Origin: Candidatus Borrarchaeum weybense | GTDB lineage: Archaea; Asgardarchaeota; Sifarchaeia; Borrarchaeales; Borrarchaeaceae | DNA length: 64,000 bases | Direction of reading: 5' to 3' | Assembly: GCA_019057385.1 (NCBI GenBank) | Contig: JAHQJS010000008.1 | Span: forward strand, 140,286-204,285 | Shown: in pieces, positions 35,587 to 43,363 of the stretch | How the letters are laid out: each line of letters starts with the position of its first letter | How positions within the stretch are numbered: the stretch's first letter is position 1 | Notes under the pieces: model-generated | What the model saw: only the letters and a program-made list of their open reading frames with translations | The model's database searches: none | Told to the model about the DNA's origin: nothing | Position numbers and translations under genes: made by a program

Positions 35587-36816
35587 CTAGGCTTGAAAAT
35601 TATTCTCGGATTTAATTTTTTTTAGAACATAAAAAACTATTATCCCTACAGCAAACCCTACAGCCATATTTGTTAATATCGATAAAATAGCAGTTACAAG
35701 CATTATACCTATTTCCCTAAGATCGCGTTTAATGTCTTTAACGAAACTAACTAACTGAACACTCACAAAAAGTAACATTGCCGCTACTATGCCGATCGGG
35801 AATGCTGAAAATAAGGCAACAATTGATCCTGCAAACAATAAACCTAAAATTAGCTCAATTGTTCCTTCCATGATATTTGCTCCACCTGTCCGAGCGCCAA
35901 AAGAATATTGCGCGACTAGCCCGCCGCCCCCGTGACACATAGGAAAGCCACCAAAGAAGGGTGCAGCTAAATTCATTACCCCCATGTTTTGCATAATTCT
36001 TTTTTCACTGACTGCTCTTTCTGGGAAATAATCTTTAATTAAGGCTGCTACCACAATTACCGCATTTGTAATACTTAGAGGAATCTGGGCGATACCTGCT
36101 AAAAGCATTCCTTGATACATGCTTTGCAATGTCGGTGCTGTAAGAGGCGGTAATGTGAAATTAAAGATAATCACTCCCAATAACTGACCTTGAAACGCTA
36201 TAATCCCAATCCCAAGAAGTACTAATACAAGTGCTGCTGGGGCGTTCTTGTTATTTCTTAATAAGACTATTAGAATAATGGCGATAAGACCGAAAAGCAA
36301 TCCTGACAGCAGCATTTCAAAACCAGTAAGTGCGAGACTTATTCCTAGTGCTAAAAGAATTCCCCTAATTACACATTGCGGAGTATATTTTGAAATTTTC
36401 TCGATTACAGATTCTCCTTTGATCTTAGTAAAGGAAAGACCAAGCCACGCTAAACCTAGACTAAACCCTGTGCCATACACCAAACTTGGAGTCCATTTTT
36501 GCGCGATGGCAGCACTCGCGACAACTTTTTTGGGTTGAAGAGGCATTGGGATCTTGTAAACTAAACCTAGAAAGATATTGGTTAGCCCCAACATCACGAG
36601 AAAACCTGCCGGATGTAACCCTACTATCACGATATAACCTATAGCTAGGGGGACTAACGTTCCAAAATCTCCCATTGATCCCGCTAACTCTCTTAAATTA
36701 AATTCGAAATCAGGATGTGAACCTTTAACAGGGGTGATGGTAGCAGGCTCTGACTCTGCTTTCGCCTCTAAGCTCTGTTCTTGTTGCTGATCTTCCTTGT
36801 CATCTATCAAGTTCAT
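35587..36816 (-). CDS. MOT1-type molybdate/sulfate permease
   Basis: A 409-residue polytopic membrane protein with about ten to twelve hydrophobic segments. The motifs ELAGSMGDFGTLVPLAIGY near the N-terminus and FPMCHGGGGLVAQYSFGART in the middle are signatures of the MOT1/SulP-related molybdate transporters. It likely imports molybdate or sulfate. It stands next to a tungstate ABC transporter and other Mo/W genes, which favours molybdate. It is bracketed by a short direct repeat of the asnS 3' end. Confidence 0.85.
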   Translation of the reverse strand: MNLIDDKEDQQQEQSLEAKAESEPATITPVKGSHPDFEFNLRELAGSMGDFGTLVPLAIGYIVIVGLHPAGFLVMLGLTNIFLGLVYKIPMPLQPKKVVASAAIAQKWTPSLVYGTGFSLGLAWLGLSFTKIKGESVIEKISKYTPQCVIRGILLALGISLALTGFEMLLSGLLFGLIAIILIVLLRNNKNAPAALVLVLLGIGIIAFQGQLLGVIIFNFTLPPLTAPTLQSMYQGMLLAGIAQIPLSITNAVIVVAALIKDYFPERAVSEKRIMQNMGVMNLAAPFFGGFPMCHGGGGLVAQYSFGARTGGANIMEGTIELILGLLFAGSIVALFSAFPIGIVAAMLLFVSVQLVSFVKDIKRDLREIGIMLVTAILSILTNMAVGFAVGIIVFYVLKKIKSENNFQA

Positions 36817-36851
36817 CTATCCTCTTAATTAACTTCAAGATGCAGGCAATC

Positions 36852-36894
36852 CATTCCCTAGAACTATGACTCGAAAGAATCCTTAATCCAAATA
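36852..36894 (+). repeat. Duplicated asnS 3' end
   Basis: About 40 bp closely matching the end of asnS (35456-35500). In frame it still reads FPRTMTRKNP and a TAA stop, preceded by a few non-matching codons. The MOT1-type permease gene lies between the two copies. Confidence 0.8.
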
Positions 36895-37072
36895 TACCAA
36901 CATCTTTTGACTAGAAGTTTTTTGTGAAACATCTTGTCAGTATGCTATCCTATTATCATGGGCACTTTCTGGCTTATTTATCGGTAAAGTTGGACGTCAA
37001 TTAAATGATCTTAAACTCTAAAAATTCTTTATGAGCATATACAAAATAAAAAAAAGGAATGTAATGATGAAT

Positions 37073-38056
37073 TCAATGGCAGTGACAACATTCATGTGCT
37101 TCACAGAGTGCTGCTGTACTTGTTCCAAAGTTGCCGCTTATCGGTCCCCAGTGCGCGAGTTCTGCAGATTGCGTTGAACATCCGGTTATACTTGCACACT
37201 TACCATACAAGGGCTTAAACAAAACTTCGCCACCTACGGTATAACTGGCGATTTTGGCCTGGCCTGCTTCTGAAATCATGAACGCTACGAGATTTTGAGC
37301 CATTTCATGATTAAGATCTGGATACATCGCTGGATTAATCTGTATCATTCCATAGGGGTTCAGCAGGATTTGATCACCCTCTGATAAGACAATAAGCCCC
37401 AATGTGTTCTTTTTGGATAACCATGTGCCTCGATCTACAAGACAATAACCTAGTTGTTGATCCGCTACCGTTAATGTGTCACCCATCCCCTGACCAGTTT
37501 CTACGTACCATGACTTACCCACAGGGTCTATGCCAGTTTCATCCCAAATAACCAACTCTTTTTTATGCGTGCCTGAGTTATCTCCTCTACTGATAAATAC
37601 GGCGTTGCCAGCATCCCCAGCAGCTGCGATTTTTTTGAACGTAGTTGTTGCACTGGTTTGACCAAGTATACCCGCAGGATCGCTTGGCGGTCCAATTATT
37701 ATGAAATCATTATACATTACACATACACGATGCACTCCATATCCATCATTGACAAATTGATCTTCCGATGCCCGAGCATGGACCAGCAACACATCTGCAT
37801 CACCCGACTGCGCTGTAGCTATTGCTTGACCAGTCCCGACAGATACTATGTCGACTTTCACGAGATATCTGTTTTCGAACTCTGGTAGAAGATAATCAAG
37901 TAAGCCAGAATCGTAAGTGGAAGTTGTTGTAGCTAAGATCAGCCTTGGTCGGCCGTATTCCCATGCAGCAAGGCCTACAGTAACGCCAAGTACAGCAACA
38001 ATGACAACCGCAATCGCAATTCTCGTTCTTCTTTGACTCCACCTTGACATTTCCAT
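37073..38056 (-). CDS. tupA: Tungstate/molybdate ABC transporter substrate-binding protein
   Basis: A 327-residue protein with an N-terminal membrane anchor (RIAIAVVIVAVLGVTVGLAA) followed by LILATTTSTYDSGLLDYLLP, the TupA/WtpA-like oxyanion loop. Also GTGQAIATAQSGDADVLLVH, and ISRGDNSGTHKKELVIW, the second anion-binding loop. TupA-type proteins prefer tungstate. An unusual C-terminal extension ends CEAHECCHCH and contains further Cys (CASITGC), suggesting a metal-binding tail. It is divergent from the permease and ATPase genes, with a long concentric palindrome over its promoter. Confidence 0.9.
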   Translation of the reverse strand: MEMSRWSQRRTRIAIAVVIVAVLGVTVGLAAWEYGRPRLILATTTSTYDSGLLDYLLPEFENRYLVKVDIVSVGTGQAIATAQSGDADVLLVHARASEDQFVNDGYGVHRVCVMYNDFIIIGPPSDPAGILGQTSATTTFKKIAAAGDAGNAVFISRGDNSGTHKKELVIWDETGIDPVGKSWYVETGQGMGDTLTVADQQLGYCLVDRGTWLSKKNTLGLIVLSEGDQILLNPYGMIQINPAMYPDLNHEMAQNLVAFMISEAGQAKIASYTVGGEVLFKPLYGKCASITGCSTQSAELAHWGPISGNFGTSTAALCEAHECCHCH

Positions 38057-38071
38057 ATTCTCCTCAATATT

Positions 38072-38121
38072 GTTATGTATTTGAATTCATATCGTATACG
38101 ATAGGAATATATATACATAAC
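38072..38121. promoter_or_regulatory. Concentric dyad operator between tupA and tupB
   Basis: A 14-bp perfect palindrome TATCGTATACGATA (38090-38103) sits exactly at the centre of a wider 9-bp inverted repeat GTTATGTAT (38072-38080) / ATACATAAC (38113-38121). Both share the centre 38096.5. It overlaps a TATATATA-type box for tupA and lies in the divergent tupA-tupB spacer. Outer arms resemble half-sites of bacterial ModE operators (GTTATAT-like). Confidence 0.7.
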
Positions 38122-38261
38122 GGATAAATAATTGTCCGCGCTAGAAGGAAACCATCTTTTTATATTTACAGAAATACCTTTATGCGCAAGATTGCATAAT
38201 GATTATAAAATGCATAACGGTTGTTGATCAGGATAGTTGATAGCGGTAGGAATGTGATATA

Positions 38262-38945
38262 ATGGCTATCGGGGAGTCTTTATTAGAAGCGTTTTCAGCT
38301 GGCGAGTTATGGCAAATCATGTTTCTTTCGTTGCGTGTTTCTGGCACAGCGACATTTTTAGCGGCCTGTTGTGGAATCCCTCTAGGGATGATTCTTGGCT
38401 TACGCGTTTATATAGGTCGTAGGATGATCAATAATTTGGTAAACACAGCAATGGGACTTCCTCCAGTCGTTATTGGATTATTTGTGTTTCTCTTAGTTTC
38501 AAGGACCGGGCCATTAGGTTTTTTAGAACTTTTATATACCCCAACTGCTATGATTGTTGCACAGTGGGTATTGGCCACACCAATTGTTACAGGTATCACC
38601 ATGGCTGCGGTTCGCAGTGTTCAAAACAAATATAGAGATACCGCCTTATCGCTGGGTGCAACAGAGACACAACTATGGATCACAATTCTCAAAGAGGCGC
38701 GAATATCGATCTTAGCGGGTATATGCGTTGCATTCGGACAGGCGATTTCTGAAGTCGGTGCTATTATGATAGTGGGCGGTAATATTCGTTTTACTACGCG
38801 TGCAATGACAACAGCAATCGTCCTACAGACCAGAATGGGCCTATTTGGCATGGCAATAGCACTTGGCATAATTCTCATTGTACTTGCCTTCCTTGTTAAT
38901 CTGATTTTCACGACGCTGCAGGAAGGAACTGAGGTTGTAAGATGA
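38262..38945 (+). CDS. tupB: Tungstate ABC transporter permease
   Basis: A 227-residue inner-membrane permease with about five hydrophobic segments. The binding-protein-dependent transport motif appears as DTALSLGATETQLWITILKE near residue 130 (EAA loop). LPPVVIGLFVFLLVSRTGPLG is typical of TupB. It pairs with TupC (stop and start overlap by 4 bp) and the divergent TupA. Normal family length. Confidence 0.9.
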   Translation: MAIGESLLEAFSAGELWQIMFLSLRVSGTATFLAACCGIPLGMILGLRVYIGRRMINNLVNTAMGLPPVVIGLFVFLLVSRTGPLGFLELLYTPTAMIVAQWVLATPIVTGITMAAVRSVQNKYRDTALSLGATETQLWITILKEARISILAGICVAFGQAISEVGAIMIVGGNIRFTTRAMTTAIVLQTRMGLFGMAIALGIILIVLAFLVNLIFTTLQEGTEVVR

Positions 38946-39676
38946 CTCTTCTCAAAGTTAGTAATCTGTCTAAAAAATACGTTGAAAAATACGCAATAAA
39001 AGATATTTCCTTTGAACTTGAACAAAGAAAATTTTTTACACTCATAGGACCTTCTGGCGCCGGAAAAACTACACTTTTACGCCTGATTAACCTTTTAGAG
39101 CCACCTACATCTGGAGAAATCGAATATAATGGATGGTCACTTAAAACATTGCACAAGAAAAAAATGGTAAATGCACGGCGTGAGATGGGTTTTGTGTTTC
39201 AGCGTCCTGTTGTTTTCTCCACGACAGTCAAAGCAAATGTGGCTTATGGTCTCAATTTTCGAAATCTACCTTCTGATGAAATTGAAGAAAGAGTTCATCG
39301 CGCACTTGACATGGTAGGTCTCCATGGATTTGAAGAAAGAAAAGCGTTGACTCTAAGCGGCGGTGAGATCCAGCGAGTGGCACTTGCAAGGACGCTTGCG
39401 ACTGAGCCAAAAATGTTATTATTAGACGAAGCCACAGCTGATTTAGATCCCGCAAATGTAGCATTGATCGAAAGTGTGCTTAAAAAATTCAATGAGGAAA
39501 AAAAAGTCACAATTATTATGGCCACGCATAATTTTTTCCAAGCTAAACGTCTTGGAGCTCTTGTAGGATTCATGATGGGCGGTGAAATGATTGAGATAGG
39601 TACCGCTGACCAAATCTTTAATCATCCTCAAGATGAGCGTACGGAAGCTTTCATCTCGGGAGAAATGATCTATTAA
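38942..39676 (+). CDS. tupC: Tungstate ABC transporter ATPase
   Basis: A 244-residue ABC ATPase: Walker A GPSGAGKTTLLRLIN, Q-loop FVFQRPVVF, signature LSGGEIQRVALARTL, Walker B MLLLDEATADLD, and H-loop MATHNFFQA. It energises uptake through TupB. Its start overlaps the tupB stop by 4 bp, and the ModE-like regulator begins about 20 bp downstream, so tupB-tupC-modE-mop are probably one transcript. Confidence 0.92.
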   Translation: MTLLKVSNLSKKYVEKYAIKDISFELEQRKFFTLIGPSGAGKTTLLRLINLLEPPTSGEIEYNGWSLKTLHKKKMVNARREMGFVFQRPVVFSTTVKANVAYGLNFRNLPSDEIEERVHRALDMVGLHGFEERKALTLSGGEIQRVALARTLATEPKMLLLDEATADLDPANVALIESVLKKFNEEKKVTIIMATHNFFQAKRLGALVGFMMGGEMIEIGTADQIFNHPQDERTEAFISGEMIY

Positions 39677-39697
39677 AATAGCCTGTGTTTGATTAAA

Positions 39698-40372
39698 ATG
39701 TCTACCAAAGTTCAAAGTGACAAAGAAAAGCATGACAAAGAGATTGAAGAAGTAGAAAACGACAATCGCACCTTACTTGAAATCTCACCGAAATTTCGAC
39801 TGTGGTTAGAACTAGATGATGAATCACTTAGTGAGGAAGATAAAGCGTTACTTGGAAAAGGTGGCGCTTTACTTTTGCAAAAAATTTCAGAAACAGGTAG
39901 CATTAGCGAAGCTATCCGTGATGTCCCCTCTAAACATGGTGCACATAAAAAAACAGGTCTATCCTATCGATATGCTTGGGGTCTTCTAAAGAAGATAAGT
40001 ACTCGTCTTAAGAAACCAATTATTCAAAAATTTCGAGGTGGGCGAAAGGGTGGAGGCTCTGAACTGACTTCAACTGGCGAAGAATTATTACGCTACTACA
40101 TACGCTTAGAAAATCTCATTCAGGCAACTTTAGCCGATAAGGAATTGTGGGAGGCGATAAGCCTTAAATTAATCGATAAAAATCGCTTAGAAGGTGAAGT
40201 TGTTAGTGTTATGAGAGATCCTATTGCTGCAAAGGTAAAAATCGAATTAAAAGTTCCCACCGTAATACATTCGTTAATTACTACTGAAGCGGTAGATGAT
40301 TTAAACCTAAAGGAAGGAGATACAGTCAAAGCGATAATTAAAGCTCCCCATCTTTACCTTAATGTCGCATAG
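39698..40372 (+). CDS. ModE-like molybdate/tungstate regulator (HTH plus TOBE)
   Basis: About 224 residues. Residues about 55-140 form a ModE/LysR-type winged helix (LLQKISETGSISEAIRDVP; TGLSYRYAWGLLKKI; GGRKGGGSELTSTGEELLRYY). The C-terminal approximately 65 residues form one TOBE/Mop-like oxyanion-binding domain (RLEGEVVSVMRDPIAAKVKI; TTEAVDDLNLKEGDTVKAII). ModE binds molybdate or tungstate and DNA to control uptake genes; canonical ModE has two TOBE domains, here there is one. ATG 39698 or TTG 39689 could start. The concentric dyad before tupA is its most likely target. Confidence 0.85.
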   Translation: MSTKVQSDKEKHDKEIEEVENDNRTLLEISPKFRLWLELDDESLSEEDKALLGKGGALLLQKISETGSISEAIRDVPSKHGAHKKTGLSYRYAWGLLKKISTRLKKPIIQKFRGGRKGGGSELTSTGEELLRYYIRLENLIQATLADKELWEAISLKLIDKNRLEGEVVSVMRDPIAAKVKIELKVPTVIHSLITTEAVDDLNLKEGDTVKAIIKAPHLYLNVA

Positions 40373-40441
40373 TCGAATTTAATTCCTGAAAAGGAGTTAT
40401 TCAAATAATTAAATAGAATACAAACCTTGAGAGGTTGTAGT

Positions 40442-40654
40442 TTGAAAATAAGCGCTAGGAATCAAATTGTGGGTAAAGTCATCAGTATTGAGAAAAAGCA
40501 AGTAGCTGCTTCGGTCAAGATTGAAGTGACCGAACCCGTAACTTTGACTACAGTTATTACTGTTGAAGCAGTCGATGAGTTGAATATAAAACCAGGTGAT
40601 ACTATCGAGGTGGTCGTGAAAGCCACCGAGGTAATGGTAGCCAAGGAATTGTAA
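40442..40654 (+). CDS. mop: Molybdenum-pterin/oxyanion-binding protein (Mop)
   Basis: A 70-residue single TOBE domain starting MKISARNQIVGKVISIEKKQ, the standard Mop opening, with TTVITVEAVDELNIKPGDTI and VVKATEVMVA. Mop proteins form hexamers that bind several molybdate or tungstate ions, acting as a cytoplasmic buffer. TTG 40442 after gagaggttg is the start that gives the family N-terminus. It ends the tup operon. Confidence 0.9.
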   Translation: MKISARNQIVGKVISIEKKQVAASVKIEVTEPVTLTTVITVEAVDELNIKPGDTIEVVVKATEVMVAKEL

Positions 40655-40672
40655 CTTTAACTTCTCATTAGT

Positions 40673-41503
40673 TTAACTTCTTATTACAGTTCCTACATTT
40701 TCCCCGTTAAGAATTCTGGTGAGAAATCCTTTTTTATGTCCGTTAACAATTTTTATTTCTTTTAAATGCTTAGAGTAAAGAAGTAACTCCACTGCTCTTC
40801 TTTCAAGAACCATATCCTCCATATCTCTTTCAAGAAGTTCTTCTGCAGTAATTTCACGAATAAGATCAGCATTTGGGTTCACGAATGGGTTTTCAGTATA
40901 TAGTCCATCCACGTTTTTCACCATGATACAATTCTTTGCTCCAAGCACCTCAGCAATGAGAACGGCGCCCGTATCAGTTCTATTTGGAGGAATAGATCCT
41001 ACTTTTGGCGGTTGTTCATATAGTCCATAGGTCGGAGTGCCATGAATCACTGGCAAGAGTCCAATGGCGAGTAAACTGGATATCTGCAGTAGATCGGCAG
41101 TATGTATCCTCACGCCATCGTATTTCGAGAGGAGAATAGACATCATGATGGCGTTTTGTTCACTAATCTTACCAGCCAATTCTGCTAGTACTCCAGTAGG
41201 CATGCCCAACTCGATTCCAATATCCATAATATGCCTTACCCTTACGCCACCGCCCGTTACCACCAAAAGTTTGTTCCTCTCGGAAAGTTTTCCAATCTCC
41301 TCAACTAAAGGCAGGACCACTTCTCTGCCATAATCAATGATTCCATGACCTCCTATCTTTATAATATTCAAGTCTGGGACAATTTTGACTTGAGGGACAA
41401 CATCAATTTTCTCGAACAATCCCTTCCGAACTAGTGATTCTCCCTTTAAACCCGATTCAAGTTCACGGCGCTTTGTCATTTTGATCAACTCAAGATGAGA
41501 CAT
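40673..41503 (-). CDS. Molybdenum storage protein (MosA/MosB) homologue, amino-acid-kinase fold
   Basis: A 276-residue amino-acid-kinase-fold protein. NIIKIGGHGIIDYGREVVLP, NKLLVVTGGGVRVRHIMDIG, IELGMPTGVLAELAGKISEQ, SIPPNRTDTGAVLIAEVLGA, CIMVKNVDGLYTENP and LKEIKIVNGHKKGFLTRIL follow in order the bacterial Mo-storage subunits MosA/MosB more closely than UMP kinase. The bacterial complex locks polyoxomolybdate or tungstate clusters in a cage using ATP. Position beside Mop, ModE-like and Tup genes supports a Mo/W role. UMP kinase is the main alternative; the context and the RVRHIMDIGIELGMP segment argue against it. Confidence 0.75.
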   Translation of the reverse strand: MSHLELIKMTKRRELESGLKGESLVRKGLFEKIDVVPQVKIVPDLNIIKIGGHGIIDYGREVVLPLVEEIGKLSERNKLLVVTGGGVRVRHIMDIGIELGMPTGVLAELAGKISEQNAIMMSILLSKYDGVRIHTADLLQISSLLAIGLLPVIHGTPTYGLYEQPPKVGSIPPNRTDTGAVLIAEVLGAKNCIMVKNVDGLYTENPFVNPNADLIREITAEELLERDMEDMVLERRAVELLLYSKHLKEIKIVNGHKKGFLTRILNGENVGTVIRS

Positions 41504-41560
41504 TATTTTATAACTTATACGGTTAAGTCTTCGCTTTTTATATCAGGCAATATAACACTT

Positions 41561-41661
41561 GATATAATTGTTGTTATATCGATCTAAAAATGACTTGATG
41601 CTAACGATAACTTTATATGTTTGGCACTCAGATTATATCATGTGATATATCAATTGATATA
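41561..41661. promoter_or_regulatory. Palindrome cluster in divergent promoter
   Basis: Three AT-rich dyads built on the half-site TTGATATA/TATATCA. GATATAA-TTGTTG-TTATATC (41561-41580), TATATCA-TG-TGATATA (41634-41649, the last overlapping the next), and TATATCAATTGATATA (41646-41661, fully palindromic). The first lies by a TATA-like GATATAAAAAG box (minus) for the Mo-storage gene; the others lie between a TTTATATG box and the start of the 74-residue protein gene at 41684. Confidence 0.75.
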
Positions 41662-41683
41662 ACAATTGAATGAGGTGAATCAT

Positions 41684-41908
41684 ATGAAAATCTACGTTCG
41701 TGAAAGAATGAAAGTAAAGACTGGAGTAAAAGCACCAAGATTTCGAGTTCTTGCTGTCACAAATGGCTCAGGAACAGACGCCCAACTGAGTTTTCCCACA
41801 AGAATGCACCTTAGGAAAGTAGAACTTGAACAAATTGCTAAGGATGTCGGTGCTGAAATTGTATATCTCCAGCCGATAGCTGAGGCAGAACGAGGAAAAA
41901 TGAAGTGA
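41684..41908 (+). CDS. Small conserved-looking protein, unknown function
   Basis: A 74-residue protein (MKIYVRERMKVKTGVKAPRF...) with an alpha/beta pattern and no membrane segment. ATG 41684 follows gaggtga at six bases; the frame is open to 41666. I do not recognise the family. It lies 10 bp before a winged-helix protein and shares the palindrome-rich promoter with the Mo-storage homologue, so a role in the same metal response is possible. Confidence 0.65.
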   Translation: MKIYVRERMKVKTGVKAPRFRVLAVTNGSGTDAQLSFPTRMHLRKVELEQIAKDVGAEIVYLQPIAEAERGKMK

Positions 41909-41918
41909 AGGAAAACAC

Positions 41919-42311
41919 ATGACGGCACTCACTGACGATGAGATCTTTGATGCGGCAATACAGATTATGCTTTTCATTGATCGTTCTATTACCATCCACT
42001 TTAGTAAAAATACTATTCAAGTAAGGTTTCCCACAACGCGAAAGTTGGCGGAGCATTTACAAATCCCACATTACTATGTACTTCCTTATTTCGCCACGAT
42101 GGAGAAGGACAACCTGATTATAAGAGTGGAGCGGGTAGGCATCTCTACAACTCAAGCAGGCAGTAAAAAACTGATCGAGTTAATGGCCACCAAATATAAA
42201 GAAAAGACTGAATCCGTTATCGGAACTGCGCTTTTTGAAGAGATTCAAAACCGTGTAATGATTGAAGATCGAACACGAGACCTAACTCTTCCTGAATCAA
42301 ATAGCGAATAA
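41919..42311 (+). CDS. Winged-helix protein, probable regulator of the Mo-storage promoter
   Basis: A 130-residue protein. The region VRFPTTRKLAEHLQIPHYYVLPYFATMEKDNLIIRVERVGI has helix-turn-helix plus wing character (about residues 35-75), followed by a helical C-terminus. It is co-transcribed with the 74-residue protein behind the palindrome cluster, the usual arrangement for an autoregulated repressor. No specific family recognised; assignment by fold pattern and context. Confidence 0.6.
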   Translation: MTALTDDEIFDAAIQIMLFIDRSITIHFSKNTIQVRFPTTRKLAEHLQIPHYYVLPYFATMEKDNLIIRVERVGISTTQAGSKKLIELMATKYKEKTESVIGTALFEEIQNRVMIEDRTRDLTLPESNSE

Positions 42312-42386
42312 GGCTCAGAAGATGAGTATAAACACAAAGCAAAATCCCTTTGGCTCAAGAGCGAGCGTTAGTAAATCAAAAAAATG

Positions 42387-42530
42387 TTATTGAGACTTTA
42401 AGCGTTTAATAATTGGTGGCCTTCCTTTATACAGAATTCGCTGACCACAGTGTGGGCATTTTACGCCAGGCAATGCTTCTGTAAGGTTAATATCAACCTC
42501 TTGCTTGCACTTGTAGCAAGTGTACACCAT
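42387..42530 (-). CDS. rpoP: DNA-directed RNA polymerase subunit P (Rpo12/Rpb12)
   Basis: A 47-residue protein: zinc-binding YTCYKCKQEV and KCPHCGQRILYKG with conserved ALPGVKCP, then PPIIKRLKSQ. This is the classical Rpb12/RpoP pattern (CxxC-x-n-CPxCG, RPP-x-x-KR near the end), a small structural subunit of archaeal RNA polymerase. The gene is too short for most ORF filters and lies convergent to the winged-helix gene. Confidence 0.92.
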   Translation of the reverse strand: MVYTCYKCKQEVDINLTEALPGVKCPHCGQRILYKGRPPIIKRLKSQ

Positions 42531-42715
42531 GTAAGTTCACCATCACTTTTTCTTTCCTAACTCGTTATAAAGATTTCCTTAGATTCAAGTTTACCAAAAT
42601 ACTGTTTATCCCTTTAGATATGCAATCGAATTTCTTACTTGTATCCGATACGTTATTTAAGAAGTTATCAATTTTATATCATGAGATTCCTTAAACGCAA
42701 TCTAGAGGCAATTAT

Positions 42716-43315
42716 ATGACCATACACGGATTTTTTGTAGTTGAAAGGGTGAGAGAAGCGTGTATCTATTATTATCGAGAGCCAGACAGCAACCTGAAAC
42801 TTGATCACTCAACTATTGGGCCATTTGCTAGTATTATTGCAAATATTAGTGAAACATTCAGAGCAGACGGTAAAGAAAAACTGCAATTTTTTATCACATC
42901 AAATTATAAACTGTCATTCGATGTGGATCAAAACTTAATCTGTATTATTGTTGCTTCAGCAGATTACGATGATCTAGAGTTGATCTATTTAATAACACAA
43001 ATGAGCAATGATATAAGAGCGTTTTGTTCTCAATATAACGATTTGTCGCAATTTCCAATTAAAAATTATATCTGGCAAGGGCATGTAAGGCATAGCAGTC
43101 CTGATAGGGCTTCAAAAACCATTTTAATGCGACTAGGTGATATTTTACAGGAACTTGATTTCTTGGTCAAAGATGTAGATCTATTGAAGACTTCCTCGAA
43201 TTATGATAGTTCGAATTTGCCAGTAATTTCAGCGATGGAAACATCACTTGAACAGAAGATCTCGCAAGTTCGAGAAAAATTAAAAGAATTGCCCTACGTA
43301 GGCGGCGAGTTCTAA
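42716..43315 (+). CDS. Longin-like domain protein
   Basis: A 199-residue cytoplasmic protein. FFVVERVREACIYYYREPDS, a helix at GPFASIIANISETFRA, strands LQFFITSNYKLSFDV and LICIIVASADYDDLELIYLI, and a helix with MSNDIRAFCSQYNDL follow the beta-beta-alpha-beta-beta-beta-alpha order of longin/roadblock-like domains. The C-terminal part is helical. Longin domains in eukaryotes belong to trafficking proteins and GTPase regulators; in archaea their roles are open. This is a pattern-level call. ATG start, with a promoter-like TTATTTAAG at about 42651-42659. Confidence 0.5.
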   Translation: MTIHGFFVVERVREACIYYYREPDSNLKLDHSTIGPFASIIANISETFRADGKEKLQFFITSNYKLSFDVDQNLICIIVASADYDDLELIYLITQMSNDIRAFCSQYNDLSQFPIKNYIWQGHVRHSSPDRASKTILMRLGDILQELDFLVKDVDLLKTSSNYDSSNLPVISAMETSLEQKISQVREKLKELPYVGGEF

Positions 43316-43363
43316 ATTGATAACCTGCCTCCAGGTAGGGTTATGAGTATTGCTTTACTTATC

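Noticed and set aside
40673..41503. UMP kinase (PyrH) for the amino-acid-kinase-fold protein
   Set aside because: The fold fits both, but the RVRHIMDIGIELGMP and RTDTGA segments and the tungsten/molybdenum neighbours fit MosA/MosB better; kept as the alternative.
43318..43345. CCTGCCTCCAGGTAGG hairpin as another transposon end
   Set aside because: It lies just after the longin-like gene and lacks the GTTCAC and GATGAA signatures; more likely a terminator-like hairpin or chance.
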